A stretch of DNA of 64,000 nucleotides from Loripinus fragilis (GCA_964019695.1 OZ026530.1:44563716-44627715); one strand, 5' to 3'; shown: positions 10,656 to 20,995, numbered from the stretch's first letter. Notes: generated by a model from the letters alone, not told the origin. Made by a program: numbers and translations.

Positions 10656-11465
10656 CCCTGTGGGGCAGGGGCAGTTGACTGCTGCATACCCAATTCCCTT
10701 TAATTTGAAATGCAACATGATGGTGTTCTGAAAAAGTTGAAATTTGACCTTTTGACCCTATCCCCCAGGGGGAGGGGGGTGGGTGGGGGTCTGCGGGAAA
10801 AAAAAATTGCTGCCATGTTGCTGCATACCTGATTCCCTTTAATTTGATATGCAACATGACATTCTGGAAAAGATGAAAGTTGACCTTTTGACCCTATCCC
10901 CTGGGTAAGGGGATGGAATTCTGGGGGCAAAATATTTGCACCAATGTTGCTGCATTCGTGATTCCATTTAATTTGATATACAACATGACCATGTTTTTAA
11001 AAACTTGAATTTTGACCTAGTGACCCCACCCCATGATTCGGGGAGGGTCTATGGGCAAAATATTTGCAACCATGTTGCTGCAATAGTGGTTCCCTTTAAT
11101 TTGATATACAACATAGAGGGCATTATGGGGAACATTCATGTGAAGTAATTTTACTATTGGACCAGTGGTTTGAAGAAGATGTCCTTTAAAGAAAAAGTTT
11201 ACTGACAACGGACAAAGACCGATCACAATAGCTCACCTTGAGCCTTCCCCTCAGGTGAGCTTAAATGAGCCATAACTCAGTAAAAAATTTGCAGATTACC
11301 CCCTTTTTCTAAGTTGAACTGTATTTTATGATGCTTGACCCTTCTGTGAAGTTTGAATGAAATTGATGCATCCCTTCAAGGGTTATCGATTGGTAACCAA
11401 TGTGTGACAATGGGGAGAACTATTATGCTGACGAAGACATGATCCCTAAGAGTCGACCATGCTTC
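10656..11465 (+). repeat. Dispersed repeat: about 115-130 bp tandem block plus AGCTCACC hairpin and tail (inverted partner 44775-46010)
   Basis: TTTAATTTGATATGCAACAT recurs near 10700, 10840, 10970 and 11097, each followed by TTGACCTTTTGACCC. After GGACAAAGACCGATCACAAT comes the hairpin AGCTCACCTTGAGCC..CAGGTGAGCT (11233-11262). The downstream tail (GATGCATCCCTTCAAG, ATGCTTCGCAGGC) recurs inverted at 44800-44890. Open frames here are repeat translations. Confidence 0.75.
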
Positions 11466-12034
11466 GCAGGCGATACAAAAGCATGGGGATAATAATCTGT
11501 TCCACTTGATTATGTCTACTACAAAGATTTTTACTCTTCTCCAACTCAGTGATTTTGTACAGCAACTTCTTGCTTTTTTGCCAGATGGCTTGTCCATCAG
11601 TTTGCAGATTTACATATACAAATTTTACTCCATAAATCATTCTATCCTGCTGATCAATATTCTATAGTCCTCCCTAAATTTCAAGGATGTGTTGAATGGT
11701 TTCAGTTTTACAATTGACTTATCCTTTTTCTCATCTAGCATCTGCTACAGTTTGGGTATGAGACTGTCTTCACATTTGGTGTAACAGCAAATGAGTGTCC
11801 ATGAATCTGTAAGAAGAATATCAAGGGTTACTGTTAATTTGCAAATTCAACTTTTAAATATGTGAGAGCAAAATTCATCAAATAAAAATACAGAACTTAG
11901 ATCCTTTGACAGCAGTGAAGACATTGGAAAGAAATAGAGTGGGCCATACTGTGCTATTTTGGATAATGGATTCTCATATCCTGCATAGAGTAACAGGGAT
12001 TTTTTTAAATGTTATTAAGTCGAGCCAGGGGCCC
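11466..12034. other. Unassigned region
   Basis: No splice-bounded reading frame, RNA gene or repeat edge could be supported. The short frames near 11376-11640 on the minus strand overlap the tail of the previous repeat and have no recognisable similarity. Confidence 0.4.
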
Positions 12035-12044
12035 CCAAAAACAT

Positions 12045-12175
12045 TTGTTTTGGATGCTTAAAAGAAGTGTCTCATTGAGACATCGCTTTTGAATAACCAC
12101 AACAAAGGTTTCCTTTAGAAAATAAGAAAAACTATTTTTAATACCAAACTCTTATCTAGACGTGTATACCAGGAA
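12045..12175 (-). repeat. Snap-back palindromic element (diverged copy)
   Basis: Core GGATGCTTAAAAGAAGTGTC / GACATCGCTTTTGAATAACC around TCATTGA. AGAAAATAAGAAAAACTATT follows. This is the arrangement of the snap-back family in reverse orientation. No target-site duplication recognised. Confidence 0.6.
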
Positions 12176-12364
12176 TATGTTATCTATGCTGAACAAATAA
12201 AGTGAGGAAGAAGGCAAAGATCAGGATTCAATACAATCAACCCAAGTCTGTTGCACTTTGTTGGTGTAGACCACATGCTCTGTGGCCTCTGACCTCATCT
12301 ACACTATTTCCCTATGTCCCACAAAAAAGTAAACTTTAAGACTTTTTCTACTATTTTAATTCCT

Positions 12365-12560
12365 CTGCTGATGACCTTTGCAAATAGGATGGACTCAGAT
12401 CAGGCCCGACAAAGCCTTGGGCCGGATTTGGACCCAATATGTTTGATAATCTCAAGATCTTTTTTAAAAAGACGACTTTGAAAAAAAACGAACACAACCA
12501 AAAGGCATGCCAAATTACCCAACAGGTGTCCGATCTGGGTCTGCACTGTTTGGCTTTGTC
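12365..12560. repeat. DPDQ-type inverted-repeat element
   Basis: An imperfect palindrome: CTGCTGATGACCTTTGC and AGATCAGGCCCGACA on the left, TTGGGCCGGATTTGGACCC on the right, followed by the diagnostic 3' part with TTTTTAAAAAGACGACTTTG and AAAGGCATGCC. I use 'DPDQ-type' because its minus-strand translation repeatedly yields DPDQ..VGPDLGPN..SADD-like peptides. About twenty copies occur in this window. Confidence 0.7.
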
Positions 12561-12594
12561 CCTCAAAAAGGATATTAGCCTTATTTTGGTTATT

Positions 12595-12852
12595 TTGTTT
12601 GTTTGATTTGATGCTTTACATCCCATCAACAACCTTTCAGTTATGAAGGGACAGACCTTCCTGGGTTGATTTGTCTGATTTGATTATTTACGTCCAACCA
12701 ACAGTCATTCAGTTATGTAGGGACCGGTCTTCCTTGGTAGTAAGAATTAATGTGTCTTGCTCAAGGACACAAGGCAGTGATGCTGGTGAGGCTCGAACCC
12801 GCGGCCCCTCAGTCTCAAGTCACACACTCTACACTGAGCCACTTTGCTCCCT
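12595..12852 (-). mobile_element. SINE family B, preceded by a partial second tail
   Basis: The minus-strand head AGGGAGCAAAGTGGCTCAGT and B-box GGGTTCGAGCCTCACC lie at the high-coordinate end. The tail (GGACGTAAATAATCAAATC) lies near 12660-12700. A further tail fragment with TTTGTTTGATTTGATGCTTT is at 12595-12660, which suggests insertion of one SINE into the tail of another. The head carries a one-base loss in the A-box region. Open frames at 12671-12932 are translations of it. Confidence 0.75.
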
Positions 12853-12904
12853 ATTATGTTGGTTATGTCTGTCATGTTGGTTATGGCTGTCTACTAGTGT
12901 TTTC

Positions 12905-13440
12905 TGCTTATAATCTTTGCAAACATGGTTGAACCAAGATCAGGCCAAACAAAATGTCGGGCCAGATCTGGATCCAAATTAGTAGACATTCTAATGGTAG
13001 AGACCTTCATCAGACCCCACATTCTGTAGTCTGATCTGGGGCTACACTGTTTGCCTATGCCCCGCAAACAGGATACATGTACTAGGCTAATGTTTATTAA
13101 CTGTAGTCTGCCAATAATCTTAGCAAACAGGTTGGAACCAGATCAGGCCTGACCAAACAAACAGATTGGACCTAAGATCTTGATCCAAACTTTTTGCGAA
13201 CTGAAGGTAAAGACAATACATTCTGTGGTATCTGATCTGGTCTACGCTCCACAAAAAGGATATCAGGCTCACATTTTGTTAACTCTATGCTTTCTACACT
13301 AATGTCATCTGCTGATAGACCTAGATCAGACAAGACAAAACAATTGGTCTGATCTGGATCCATTCTCTTGGACGCTCTAAAGAAATTTTCGTAACTGATG
13401 ACTTTGGAAAAAATCAGGAGATGACAAAAAAGCATGCAAA
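12905..13440. repeat. Two DPDQ-type inverted-repeat elements in tandem
   Basis: Elements at about 12905-13090 and 13095-13440 each contain CAGATCAGGCC..GACA and its inverted partner. The second ends with the diagnostic GATGACTTTGGAAAAAATCA and AAAGCATGC. The 87-codon frame at 13172-13435 (minus) translates the palindrome (for example SKRMDPDQTNCFVLSDLGL) and is not a gene. Confidence 0.7.
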
Positions 13441-13489
13441 GTTACAGAAGACAGATAGTTTATAGGAGTTCTCTGAGAAAAAAATCCAG

Positions 13490-13672
13490 GCTATTTGTTA
13501 AGAGTGCGTACCAGAAAATAATTTTCTTGTTTCTCAACCAAAACATATGTTGTGGGTACTCAAAAGTACCGTCTCAATGAGAGGTTTTTTGAGCACCAGA
13601 ACATAGGTAAGAAAATATTTACAATTTTACGCTGAAATTTTTTGTTTATCTAAACCTATGAAACCACATCTT
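13490..13672 (+). repeat. Snap-back palindromic element
   Basis: TTGTTAAGAGTGCGTACC, TTTCTCAACCAAAACATATG and core GTGGGTACTCAAAAGTACCG / GAGGTTTTTTGAGCACC, then ACAATTTTACGCTGAAATTT and TTTATCTAAACCTATG. This is a nearly full-length dispersed copy. The right arm has lost a few bases of the palindrome. Confidence 0.7.
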
Positions 13673-13689
13673 TTACATATTACTTTGTT

Positions 13690-13890
13690 TCATACATTTT
13701 GTCATCTGCTGATTTTTTTCAAAACCATATTTTTCGAAAAATTCCTTCAGGAACACCCTGAGAGTGTCAAACAGTTTGGATCCAGATCAGGCCCAACACA
13801 TTAAATGTCATTAATTTGTCATAAAATCAAATCTAGTTAATAGTCAGAAAAGGTGCCTGGTTATTGACTCCTTGTAATGAGCTGTATACA
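13690..13890 (+). repeat. First unit of the 159-bp satellite, cut by insertion
   Basis: From about 13740 this carries the satellite phrases AGGAACACCCTGAGAGTGTC, CAGTTTGGATCCAGATCAGG, AATAGTCAGAAAAGGTGCC and TAATGAGCTGTATA. The unit stops at GCTGTATA and resumes at TGACTTGCCC (16734) beyond the TTCTAGAAC element. Confidence 0.8.
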
Positions 13891-15094
13891 CCCCTGCGAA
13901 ATGGTCTAGAACCATTCTAGAAGAGTTCTAGAATTTTCTAGAACTAAGTTCTAGAACTGTTCTAGATATGTTCTAGAACATTTATGGGACAGATGTAGAA
14001 CGTTAAATGGGACAATTTTTTGTTCTACAAATGTTCTAGCCAAGGTCAAAAGATTTGTTCTAGAAAAGTTCCAGAAAATTCTAAAAGTTTTTCCTAGAAC
14101 AGTTTTAGAACAAATCAAGTTTGTTCTAGAACAGTTCCAGAACAAATCTTTAGAACTTTTATGGAACAATTGTAGAACACCCCTCATAAAACGTCCCATT
14201 TAACGTTCTATAAATGTATCGGAAGAGTTCCAGAACATCTGTAGAATGGTTCCAGAACTATTCCAGAAATGTTCTAGTAGTTTGTTCTAGAACTGTTCTA
14301 GAATTAACCTTGGTTTGTTCTAGAACTGATCTAGAACAAACATTTAGAATTTTTCTGGAACAATTGTAGAACAACCCTAAAAAATGTCCCATTTAACGTT
14401 CTATAAATGTCTCGGAATAGTTCTAGAACATCTGTAGAATGGTTCCAGAACTATTCCAGAAATGTTCTAATGGTTTGTTCTAGAACTGTTGTAGAATTAA
14501 CCTTGGTTTGTTCTAGAACTGATCTAGAACAAACTTTTAGAATTTTTCTGGAACAATTGTAGAACACCCCTAAAAATGTCTCATTTAACGTTCTATATAA
14601 GTCTGAATCATTCTAGAACATTTTTAGAATGGTTCCAGAACAATTCCAGAAATGTTCTAATGGTTTGTTCTAGAACTGTTCTAGAATAAACCTTGGCTTC
14701 TTCTAGAACTGATTCAGAACAAACCTTTAGAAATTTTCTGGAAAAAGTAGAACAACTCTTCAAAAATCAAGTCATAAAAACATTCTATTAATGCCCCTGA
14801 ATTTATTTAGAGCATTTTAGAATAGTTTAAGAACAATTTCAGGAATGTTCTAATGGTTTGTTCTGCAAACGTTCTAATACAACCGAACTTTTTTTAAAAC
14901 AGTAGTTGAACACCTCCCCAAAAATGTCCCATATAGGGTTTGGAAATAAGATTTCATGGAATGCTACCTTTATATATCTGGAAAACTGTTGACATTGGTT
15001 TAAAACCCCAATAAGTAATCACACAATAAATAAATAAACATCAACTGGAGGAGAATTATTATAGGGGCCCTAAGTTGGCCTAAATGTCATTAGT

Positions 15095-15345
15095 TATTGC
15101 CACCCTGTTACCCCACCCATTTCAAAACATTGTCATGCATTTGACCATGGAAAAACAGCAACTACAGCAACAATAAACATTAAAACTTAAGAAATTGTGT
15201 CTCAAGCCTACTCACTGTCCCAGACTATAATACTGTCAATTTGCCATCTAGAAACTGCCACAAGTGCTTTTTGGGCTCAGCCTTCATTATCCCTCCAATT
15301 ATGGCAGCCATGTTTTTCCCAACATCAATCTGGTTAAATTAATGA
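15095..15345. repeat. Internal direct repeat of the TTCTAGAAC element, copy 1
   Basis: GCCACCCTGTTACCCCACCC, ATTTCAAAACATTGTCATGC and GGCAGCCATGTTTTTCCCA recur in the same order at 15585-15845. The two copies are about 490 bp apart and clearly diverged, so the internal duplication is old. Confidence 0.75.
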
Positions 15346-15584
15346 TAATGACATGCTTGTTCTAGAACTGTTCTAAAAATGTTCTAGAACATTTTTTAAC
15401 TTTTGTAGAACTTGCTGGTTCAGTAAATTTCAGTAAAATATTTCTCCCGAATTATCAGTGAATTGAAAAATAAATAACATTTATTGCAAAACTGTAACAT
15501 TGTAGTTTTTGGAAAACTTATTGGATGTTAACTGCTCAACCCCTGTTTATAGTAATTAAGCCATGATCATCTTCTCATTGTGGT

Positions 15585-15845
15585 AACATGCCACCCTGTA
15601 TTACCCCACCCATTTCAAATCATTGTCTTGCATTTGCTAAAAAAACTTACAAACAACAACCCCACCATTAATCAACATTTAAAACCTTAGAGAAACTGTT
15701 TCTCAGGTCTACTCACTGTCTCAGGCAAAACTACTATCATGTTTGCCATCTAGAAATTCCAAAACAAATGTTTTTGAAGAGCCTCCACATTTTCCCTCCA
15801 ATTCTTGCAGCCATGTTTTTCCCATCATCCATCTGGTTATCACAT
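15585..15845. repeat. Internal direct repeat of the TTCTAGAAC element, copy 2
   Basis: GCCACCCTGTATTACCCCAC, CATTTCAAATCATTGTCTTG and TGCAGCCATGTTTTTCCCAT match copy 1 at 15095-15345. A TCTAGAA octamer lies at the same internal place in both copies (ATTTGCCATCTAGAAACTGC / GTTTGCCATCTAGAAATTCC). Confidence 0.75.
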
Positions 15846-15954
15846 GTTTCCTCTTTAAATGTTCTAAAAATGTTCTAGAACTTTTTAGAACATTTCTAGA
15901 ACTTGCTGGTTCTATAAAAGTACTAAATGAGTTCTAGAACTTAATTTGATTTTT

Positions 15955-16311
15955 CTTTTACTTGTTTTGCCCTTTTTTTCTTTCTTTCTCTATATACTGC
16001 CAGACCCTCGCTTGCCAGTATTATCGGCAAGTGTACTTTGTACACTCCAGGTTGCAGGATGAAAGCCTTCAAGTAATTAACCATATCTAAATTACCGTAG
16101 GATTCTTTAACCTGCACAAGGGGTGACCTTCCCTTCAAAGGGGACATCCAGTTAACGTCCCGATCCAAAGGACCATGCACTTATCTAGTGTCGACAACAG
16201 AGAAAGCGTGTTCGGACACAGAAAGTTTCCTCACCACAAGCAGGGATTGAACCTGGGACCTCTAGAACCAGAGGCAAGTGCCCAACCACTGAGCTACCTG
16301 ATACTTTCTGC
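15955..16311 (-). mobile_element. tRNA-derived SINE, family C, inside the TTCTAGAAC element
   Basis: The minus-strand head GGTAGCTCAGTGGTTGGGCA (A box) and CCCAGGTTCAATCCCTGC (B box) lie at the high-coordinate end. A long body runs down to a pyrimidine-rich GCCCTTTTTTTCTTTCTTTC end at about 15970. It differs in sequence from families A and B. The minus-strand frame at 15941-16180 is part of this SINE. Its position dates it after the TTCTAGAAC element. Confidence 0.8.
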
Positions 16312-16729
16312 TCTTGAGAAGTTCCAAAAATGTTCTAGAATTTATTAGTATATTTGTAGAATTAACTAGTTCTAAAAAGTAAGACAAATGTTCTAGAACT
16401 TAATTTGAATCATTTTTAGAAGTTTCTGTCAACTTATTTTGTTCTTGATTTGTTCTAAAAATGTTCTAGAATATTATTAGAACATTTGTAGAACTAACTG
16501 GTTCTTGATTTGTTCTAAAAATGTTCTAGAATATTTCAAGAAAGCTTATAGAATGACAATCAGTTCTAGAATGTGTTTGATTTGTTCTATAACAATGTTC
16601 TAGAACAGTTGTAGAACAAGAGTTCTAGAACGAACATATTTACCTGTTTAGAACAGTTCTAGAACAGTTCTAAATGTTCTAGAACAGTTCTAGAACATCT
16701 CCAATTTGTAGAACAAAATTTCGCAGGGG

Positions 16730-18005
16730 CCAGTGACTTGCCCAAGTGTATAACATAAATCATTCAGGATCATACAGTTTGGATGCAGATAAGGCCCAAC
16801 ACATTAAATGTCGTTAATCAGAAAAGGTGCCTGGTTATTGACACTTGTAATGAGCTGTATACTGACTTGACCAGGTGTATAACATAAATCATTCAGGAAC
16901 ACCCTGAGAGTGTCGTCAAACAGTTTGGATCCAGATCAGGCCCAACACATTAAATGTCATTAATTTGTCATAAAATCAAATCTAGTTAATAGTCAGAAAA
17001 GGTGCCTGGCTATTGACCACTTGTAATGAGCTGTATACTGACTTGCCCATGTGTATAACATAAATCATTCAGGATCATAGTTTGGATCCGGATCAGGCCC
17101 AACACATTAAATGTCATGAATTTGTCATAAAATCAAATCTAGTTAATAGTCAGAAAAGGTGCCTGGTTATTGACTCCTTGTAATGAGCTGTATACTGACT
17201 TGCCCAAGTGTATAACATAAATCATTCAGGATCATACAGTTTGGATGCAGATCAGGCCCAACACATTAAATGTTGTTAATTTGTCATTAATGGTCAGAAA
17301 AAGTGCCTGGTTATTGACACTTGTAATGAGCTGTATACTGACTTGACCAGGTGTATAACATAAATCATTCAGGAACACCCTGAGAGTGTCGTCAAACAGT
17401 TTGGATCCAGATCAGGCCCAACACATTAAATGTCATTAATTTGTCATAAAATCAAATCTAGTTAATAGTCAGAAAAGGTGCCTGGCTATTGACTCCTTGT
17501 AATGAGCTGTATACTGACTTGCCCATGTGTATAACATAAATCATTCAGGATCATACAGTTTGGATCCAGATCAGGCCCAACACATTAAATGTCATTAATT
17601 TGTCATAAAATCAAATCTAGTTAATAGTCAGAAAAGGTGCCTGGCTATTGACTCCTTGTAATGAGCTGTATACTGACTTGCCCATGTGTATAACATAAAT
17701 CATTCAGGATCATACAGTTTGGATCCAGATCAGGCCCAACACATTAAATGTCATTAATTTGTCATAAAATCAAATCTAGTTAATAGTCAGAAAAGGTGCC
17801 TGGCTATTGACTCCTTGTAATGAGCTGTATACTGACTTGCCCATGTGTATAACATAAATCATTCAGGATCATACAGTTTGGATCCAGATCAGGCCCAACA
17901 CATTAAATAACATTAATTTGTCATTAATAGTCAGAAAAGGTGCCAGGTTATTGACCACTTGAAATGAGCTGTATAGTGACTTGAACATGTGTATAACATA
18001 ATCAC
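16730..18005 (+). repeat. 159-bp satellite array, about eight units
   Basis: CAGTTTGGAT(C/G)CAGATCAGG begins at about 16775, 16921, 17078, 17237, 17397, 17556, 17715 and 17874; the last five spacings are 159-160. Each unit contains AACACATTAAATGTCATTAA, AGTCAGAAAAGGTGCCTGG and GCCCATGTGTATAACATAAA. The phrase CAGTTTGGATCCAGATCAGG is shared with the dispersed DPDQ-type elements, which suggests derivation from one of them. Units near 17400-17870 are nearly identical, implying recent amplification there. Confidence 0.92.
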
Positions 18006-18184
18006 ATAGCTAATATGTTCAAAGCCCCAACAGAAGTTTTTTAAGCTAGAGTGGACTTCAGAGTATGGTGCTTGGAGTACACCATGTATTCTCAGTCGCC
18101 TGCTAGTTAGTTGCTTTGAAGTACTCCCATCTCATTACTCATACTAAGGTTAACATTTGGAAGGGTTTTTAACACTTTGGTATC

Positions 18185-18330
18185 TAGTGTCATCTGCTGA
18201 TAACCTAAAAATGCAAACAGTGTGCATCCTGATCAGGCTCGACTGATCTGGACCGAATCTGTTTGACTCTCTAATGGTGTTTCTGAAAGAACATTTGGGG
18301 AAAAAAAACAGCCGATGACAAGAAAGCAAG
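18185..18330. repeat. DPDQ-type inverted-repeat element
   Basis: GTCATCTGCTGATAACC, ATCCTGATCAGGCTCGACTG and GATCTGGACCGAATCTGTTT, then AACAGCCGATGACAAGAAAG. Palindromic arms are imperfect. It lies upstream of the putative exon at 18439 and would be intronic if that exon is real. Confidence 0.6.
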
Positions 18331-18438
18331 CAAAATTTTCCAGGTTACAAAATGGACACACATTAAACTCAAAATCACAACTTTGGTGCAGTTCACTTTT
18401 ATTCTGAATTTTTCTCATAAAACAAGTTTCTTTTCCAG

Positions 18439-18651
18439 CTGTTAAAACTTTATGATGTGAAAGAATTTTACGTACCCCAGATCAAAATTCTAGCACTTAA
18501 AAGTTGGTATTTACAAGAAATAAATAAAACCCTGACAGACCCTCTGGATCCGTACTCTAATCTCAGAGTTTACGAAAGTTTCCCAGACTTTACAGGACAG
18601 TCGGTCTGGTGGACTGACAAACCACAATTTCACCAGACTGACACCATATGA
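18439..18651 (+). CDS. Putative terminal coding exon, unknown protein
   Basis: A good acceptor (CAAGTTTCTTTTCCAG, ending at 18438) is followed by 70 open codons and a TGA at 18649-18651. The translation begins LLKLYDVKEFYVPQIKILAL and ends near SVWWTDKPQFHQTDTI. It is not repetitive in this window, is rich in aromatic and charged residues, and has plausible exon codon use, unlike the many repeat-derived frames. I do not recognise the family. No domain, signal peptide or membrane segment can be claimed from 70 residues. If phase 0 is right, the preceding exon must end on a codon boundary; no candidate was found upstream in the repeats. No canonical AATAAA was found directly downstream of the stop, only ATGTATAAAG near 18707. 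It could be a chance frame, but the acceptor-to-stop structure favours a real last exon. Confidence 0.45.
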   Translation: MLKLYDVKEFYVPQIKILALKSWYLQEINKTLTDPLDPYSNLRVYESFPDFTGQSVWWTDKPQFHQTDTI

Positions 18652-18654
18652 GAA

Positions 18655-19440
18655 CAAACAACAAAAAAAGAAAAAAATATAAGTTTTTAAGTTTGAATGT
18701 AATATTATGTATAAAGACCAATGATGGCAAAATATCCAAGACAGCTCAGTAAACAAAATATTGATTGCTGCTAAACACAGTTTTCCAATATGACTTTTGA
18801 TTGGTTGATTAAAACAGAGTATTTTGTTATATTCCGCCAAAACAGTAACTTTTGGGCACAGTCGGTCCTGTGACGAGGTAACTCTTGTCAGACTGCAGGT
18901 TAATTCGCCAGTCAGGACCGCCGGTCCTGTGATGTTTCATAATGACTGTAATCTATTCCTAAATGCTTACATAAATCACAATGTACATGCCAAACATTCC
19001 AAAAAGATTGAATTCTATATTGTCCCTTTGGCATACAGTGTGTTTTTCTATGTACCGGTACATGTAGTATTAACACCAACAAAAATGAAAAAAACCTACC
19101 ACATCAACTCTATGTGCGTAAATACGGGTAATAACATGACTCCCATAATAAGTATATGGTGATTTTTCCAAAGCTCAAGGGCAGCTTACTCCTATGTCCT
19201 AATGGTTGGATCTTGGCGAATTTCAAACCAATCAGAGATTCTATGGTTGTCCTTGTTACCTGCAAGAATAAAAATGAAAGTGTAAATTCTGATATAATTA
19301 TGCTCCCTTACAGTCTGGGTCTTATCACCAGTTTTTTCTACCAATATTGAATACCAAACGATGTAAAATTGCTTTTAATTAACCCACATCATCTGTGGTG
19401 TATTATCGCATACAAATTGATGGTCTATTTTGTATGTTAA
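18655..19440. other. Unassigned, possible 3' UTR or intergenic
   Basis: Contains the short repeat GTCGGTCCTGTGACG / CCGGTCCTGTGATG (18863-18935) and the palindrome TGTACCGGTACATG at 19051-19064. The 112-codon frame at 18824-19162 has no splice boundaries or recognisable similarity. Confidence 0.35.
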
Positions 19441-19535
19441 AATTTCTAAAAAAATTGTGGACGAGGGACGACGGAGTGACTGATATACTATTAGCTCACC
19501 CATGATCCTTCGGCTCAGGTGAGCTAAAAATATAG
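19440..19535 (+). repeat. Repeat tail with AGCTCACC/GGTGAGCT hairpin
   Basis: GGACGAGGGACGACGGAGTG leads into TTAGCTCACCCATGATCC and GGCTCAGGTGAGCTAA (19491-19526), an 8-10-bp stem. The same layout closes the repeat at 11220-11262. Confidence 0.7.
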
Positions 19536-19890
19536 TATTTCTGTCCCTGTGGAATGTCTTTAATTTTGCATCTTACTGGGTAATTTTGAATGTTTTTTTG
19601 TTGTTGTCTGCGTGAGCTATCTCAACAGGTTCTACATATGTAAAATATCTTTTAAAACTCATTACCACCACTCACTACTTTTGTTATCTGCTCCCTAGGC
19701 TGCAGCTTAAGTTATTAGGTGGCCTATGTAGGTAGTCTATGACAGCTCCTTGTGAGCAGTCTAAGGTCATGCTTCCATAAGATCTAGGCTTAAGTGCACT
19801 TGAATTTACAGGCAGCACAGTTGTAATAATCAGACATCTTTTTCAGGACAAAGTTATAATTCGCATGTAAGGAACTGTCTGCCAGCGGCA
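19536..19890. other. Unassigned spacer
   Basis: No coding, RNA or clear repeat signal apart from fragments similar to dispersed repeats. Confidence 0.3.
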
Positions 19891-19894
19891 AAAA

Positions 19895-20570
19895 GTCGTC
19901 TGCTGCTGATCTTTTCATACAGTTTGAACCCAGATTAGGCCAGACAAAACATTGGACCTGATCTAGATCCAAAATGTTAACACTACATGGCTGCGTCCCT
20001 GCTGAAAGATTTTTTGAAAATTTATTTTAAAAAGGTCAACAGATGACAAAAAAATCATGAAAAATTACTCGGCATGCTGAGTTAATTTATGCTCCTATTT
20101 TAACCACATTGACCTACAAGACTGTAAACTGATTCTTTGCATGTGGGGGATGGGGAAGTGAGGGGTGGAGTAATTTTGTTAATGCTTTTGCTGTCGTATG
20201 CTAAATGTCATACCAATGTTAAAGGTCTGTTGGTGCTGCATATCTCAGTATCTTAGATCCAAATTACAATAAACATGGATTTGCCCATTTTGTATGTGAA
20301 GGAGTCACAGGTTGAAATTTCTATATTTAAACTCTTTGCATTCTGGGTACATGTAATTGTTTATTCTTATTCTTTTGTTGTCGTCAGCTGACTTATTTCA
20401 TTTTGTTTTTCATATATATAATTCTTTCAGGAACACTAAAAGAGTGTCAAACTGTTTGAATTCAGATCTCGACCGACATTTTATCAAATTGGATCCAGAA
20501 TTTCAGTCCTAATCTGGATCCAAACTGTTTGCAAAGGTTACAACATATGACAAGCTAAAGTGTTAATTTA
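19895..20570. repeat. Two DPDQ-type inverted-repeat elements
   Basis: First element about 19895-20070 (CATACAGTTTGAACCCAGAT / CTGATCTAGATCCAAAATGT, then AACAGATGACAAAAAAATCATG). Second about 20380-20560 (GTCGTCAGCTGACTTATTTC ... ATCTGGATCCAAACTGTTTG ... GACAAGC). 20070-20380 between them shows nothing further. Confidence 0.6.
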
Positions 20571-20692
20571 TAACTGTCAATGAAGAGTGATTGATTTAGT
20601 CACTGCATTTTCAAAATTTTAACTCAATGGATTCCATAACTACACTGCTCAGAGAACTACAAACACAAAAGTCACAGACCAACCTGAATAGG

Positions 20693-20995
20693 AGTAATCT
20701 ACTCAGGGATAATTATTAGTTGTATATTTATTTATTGAAAGCTAGTATGTATAAGACCAATTCACCAATTGGAAGATTCCATTTTAGAAATTCAGGATCT
20801 TAAGTGGAGAAACATGGAAACATGTTCTCTTTCTAGTCTAGTGTATGCTGCTAAATGAGCAGTCTACTCAGGGCCAATATTTTTTCTTTCATTTATTGGC
20901 AAGTCAGTTCACCAAATGGAAGATTCCGCTTTAGAAATATAGGATCTAAAGGGGTGAAACACAGAAAAATGATCTCATTCTAAGTGCTGCTGAAG
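20693..20995. repeat. Two direct repeats of about 165 bp
   Basis: AGTAATCTACTCAGGG..CACCAATTGGAAGATTCC..TAGAAATTCAGGATCT is repeated as AGCAGTCTACTCAGGG..CACCAAATGGAAGATTCC..TAGAAATATAGGATCT. The second copy is shorter. Function unknown. Confidence 0.7.

Larger units (their letters stand above)
13891..16729. mobile_element. 2.8-kb TIR-bounded element packed with TTCTAGAAC palindromes
   Basis: Ends are inverted: CCCCTGCGAAAT at 13891 and ATTTCGCAGGGG ending at 16729. The element interrupts a 159-bp satellite unit (GCTGTATA before, TGACTTGCCC after), so it is an insertion. I count about 30 TTCTAGAA octamers by eye, plus many one-mismatch forms, in two zones (13900-14760 and 15840-16710). Sub-repeats of about 180 bp are visible in the left zone (GGTTTGTTCTAGAACTG, ATGTCCCATTTAACGTTC). 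No transposase frame was found. Target-site duplication is unclear: two to four extra bases lie at each junction. Confidence 0.75.

Noticed and set aside
13172..13435. Frames with DPDQ...SDLGLSADD peptides here and at 24777-25079
   Set aside because: They are translations of a palindromic dispersed element; the same peptides appear wherever the repeat occurs.
15941..16180. 79-codon minus-strand frame near the TTCTAGAAC element
   Set aside because: It lies within the family C SINE body and is not the element's transposase.
18824..19162. 112-codon plus-strand frame
   Set aside because: No splice borders, start context or similarity; composition is typical of AT-rich non-coding sequence.
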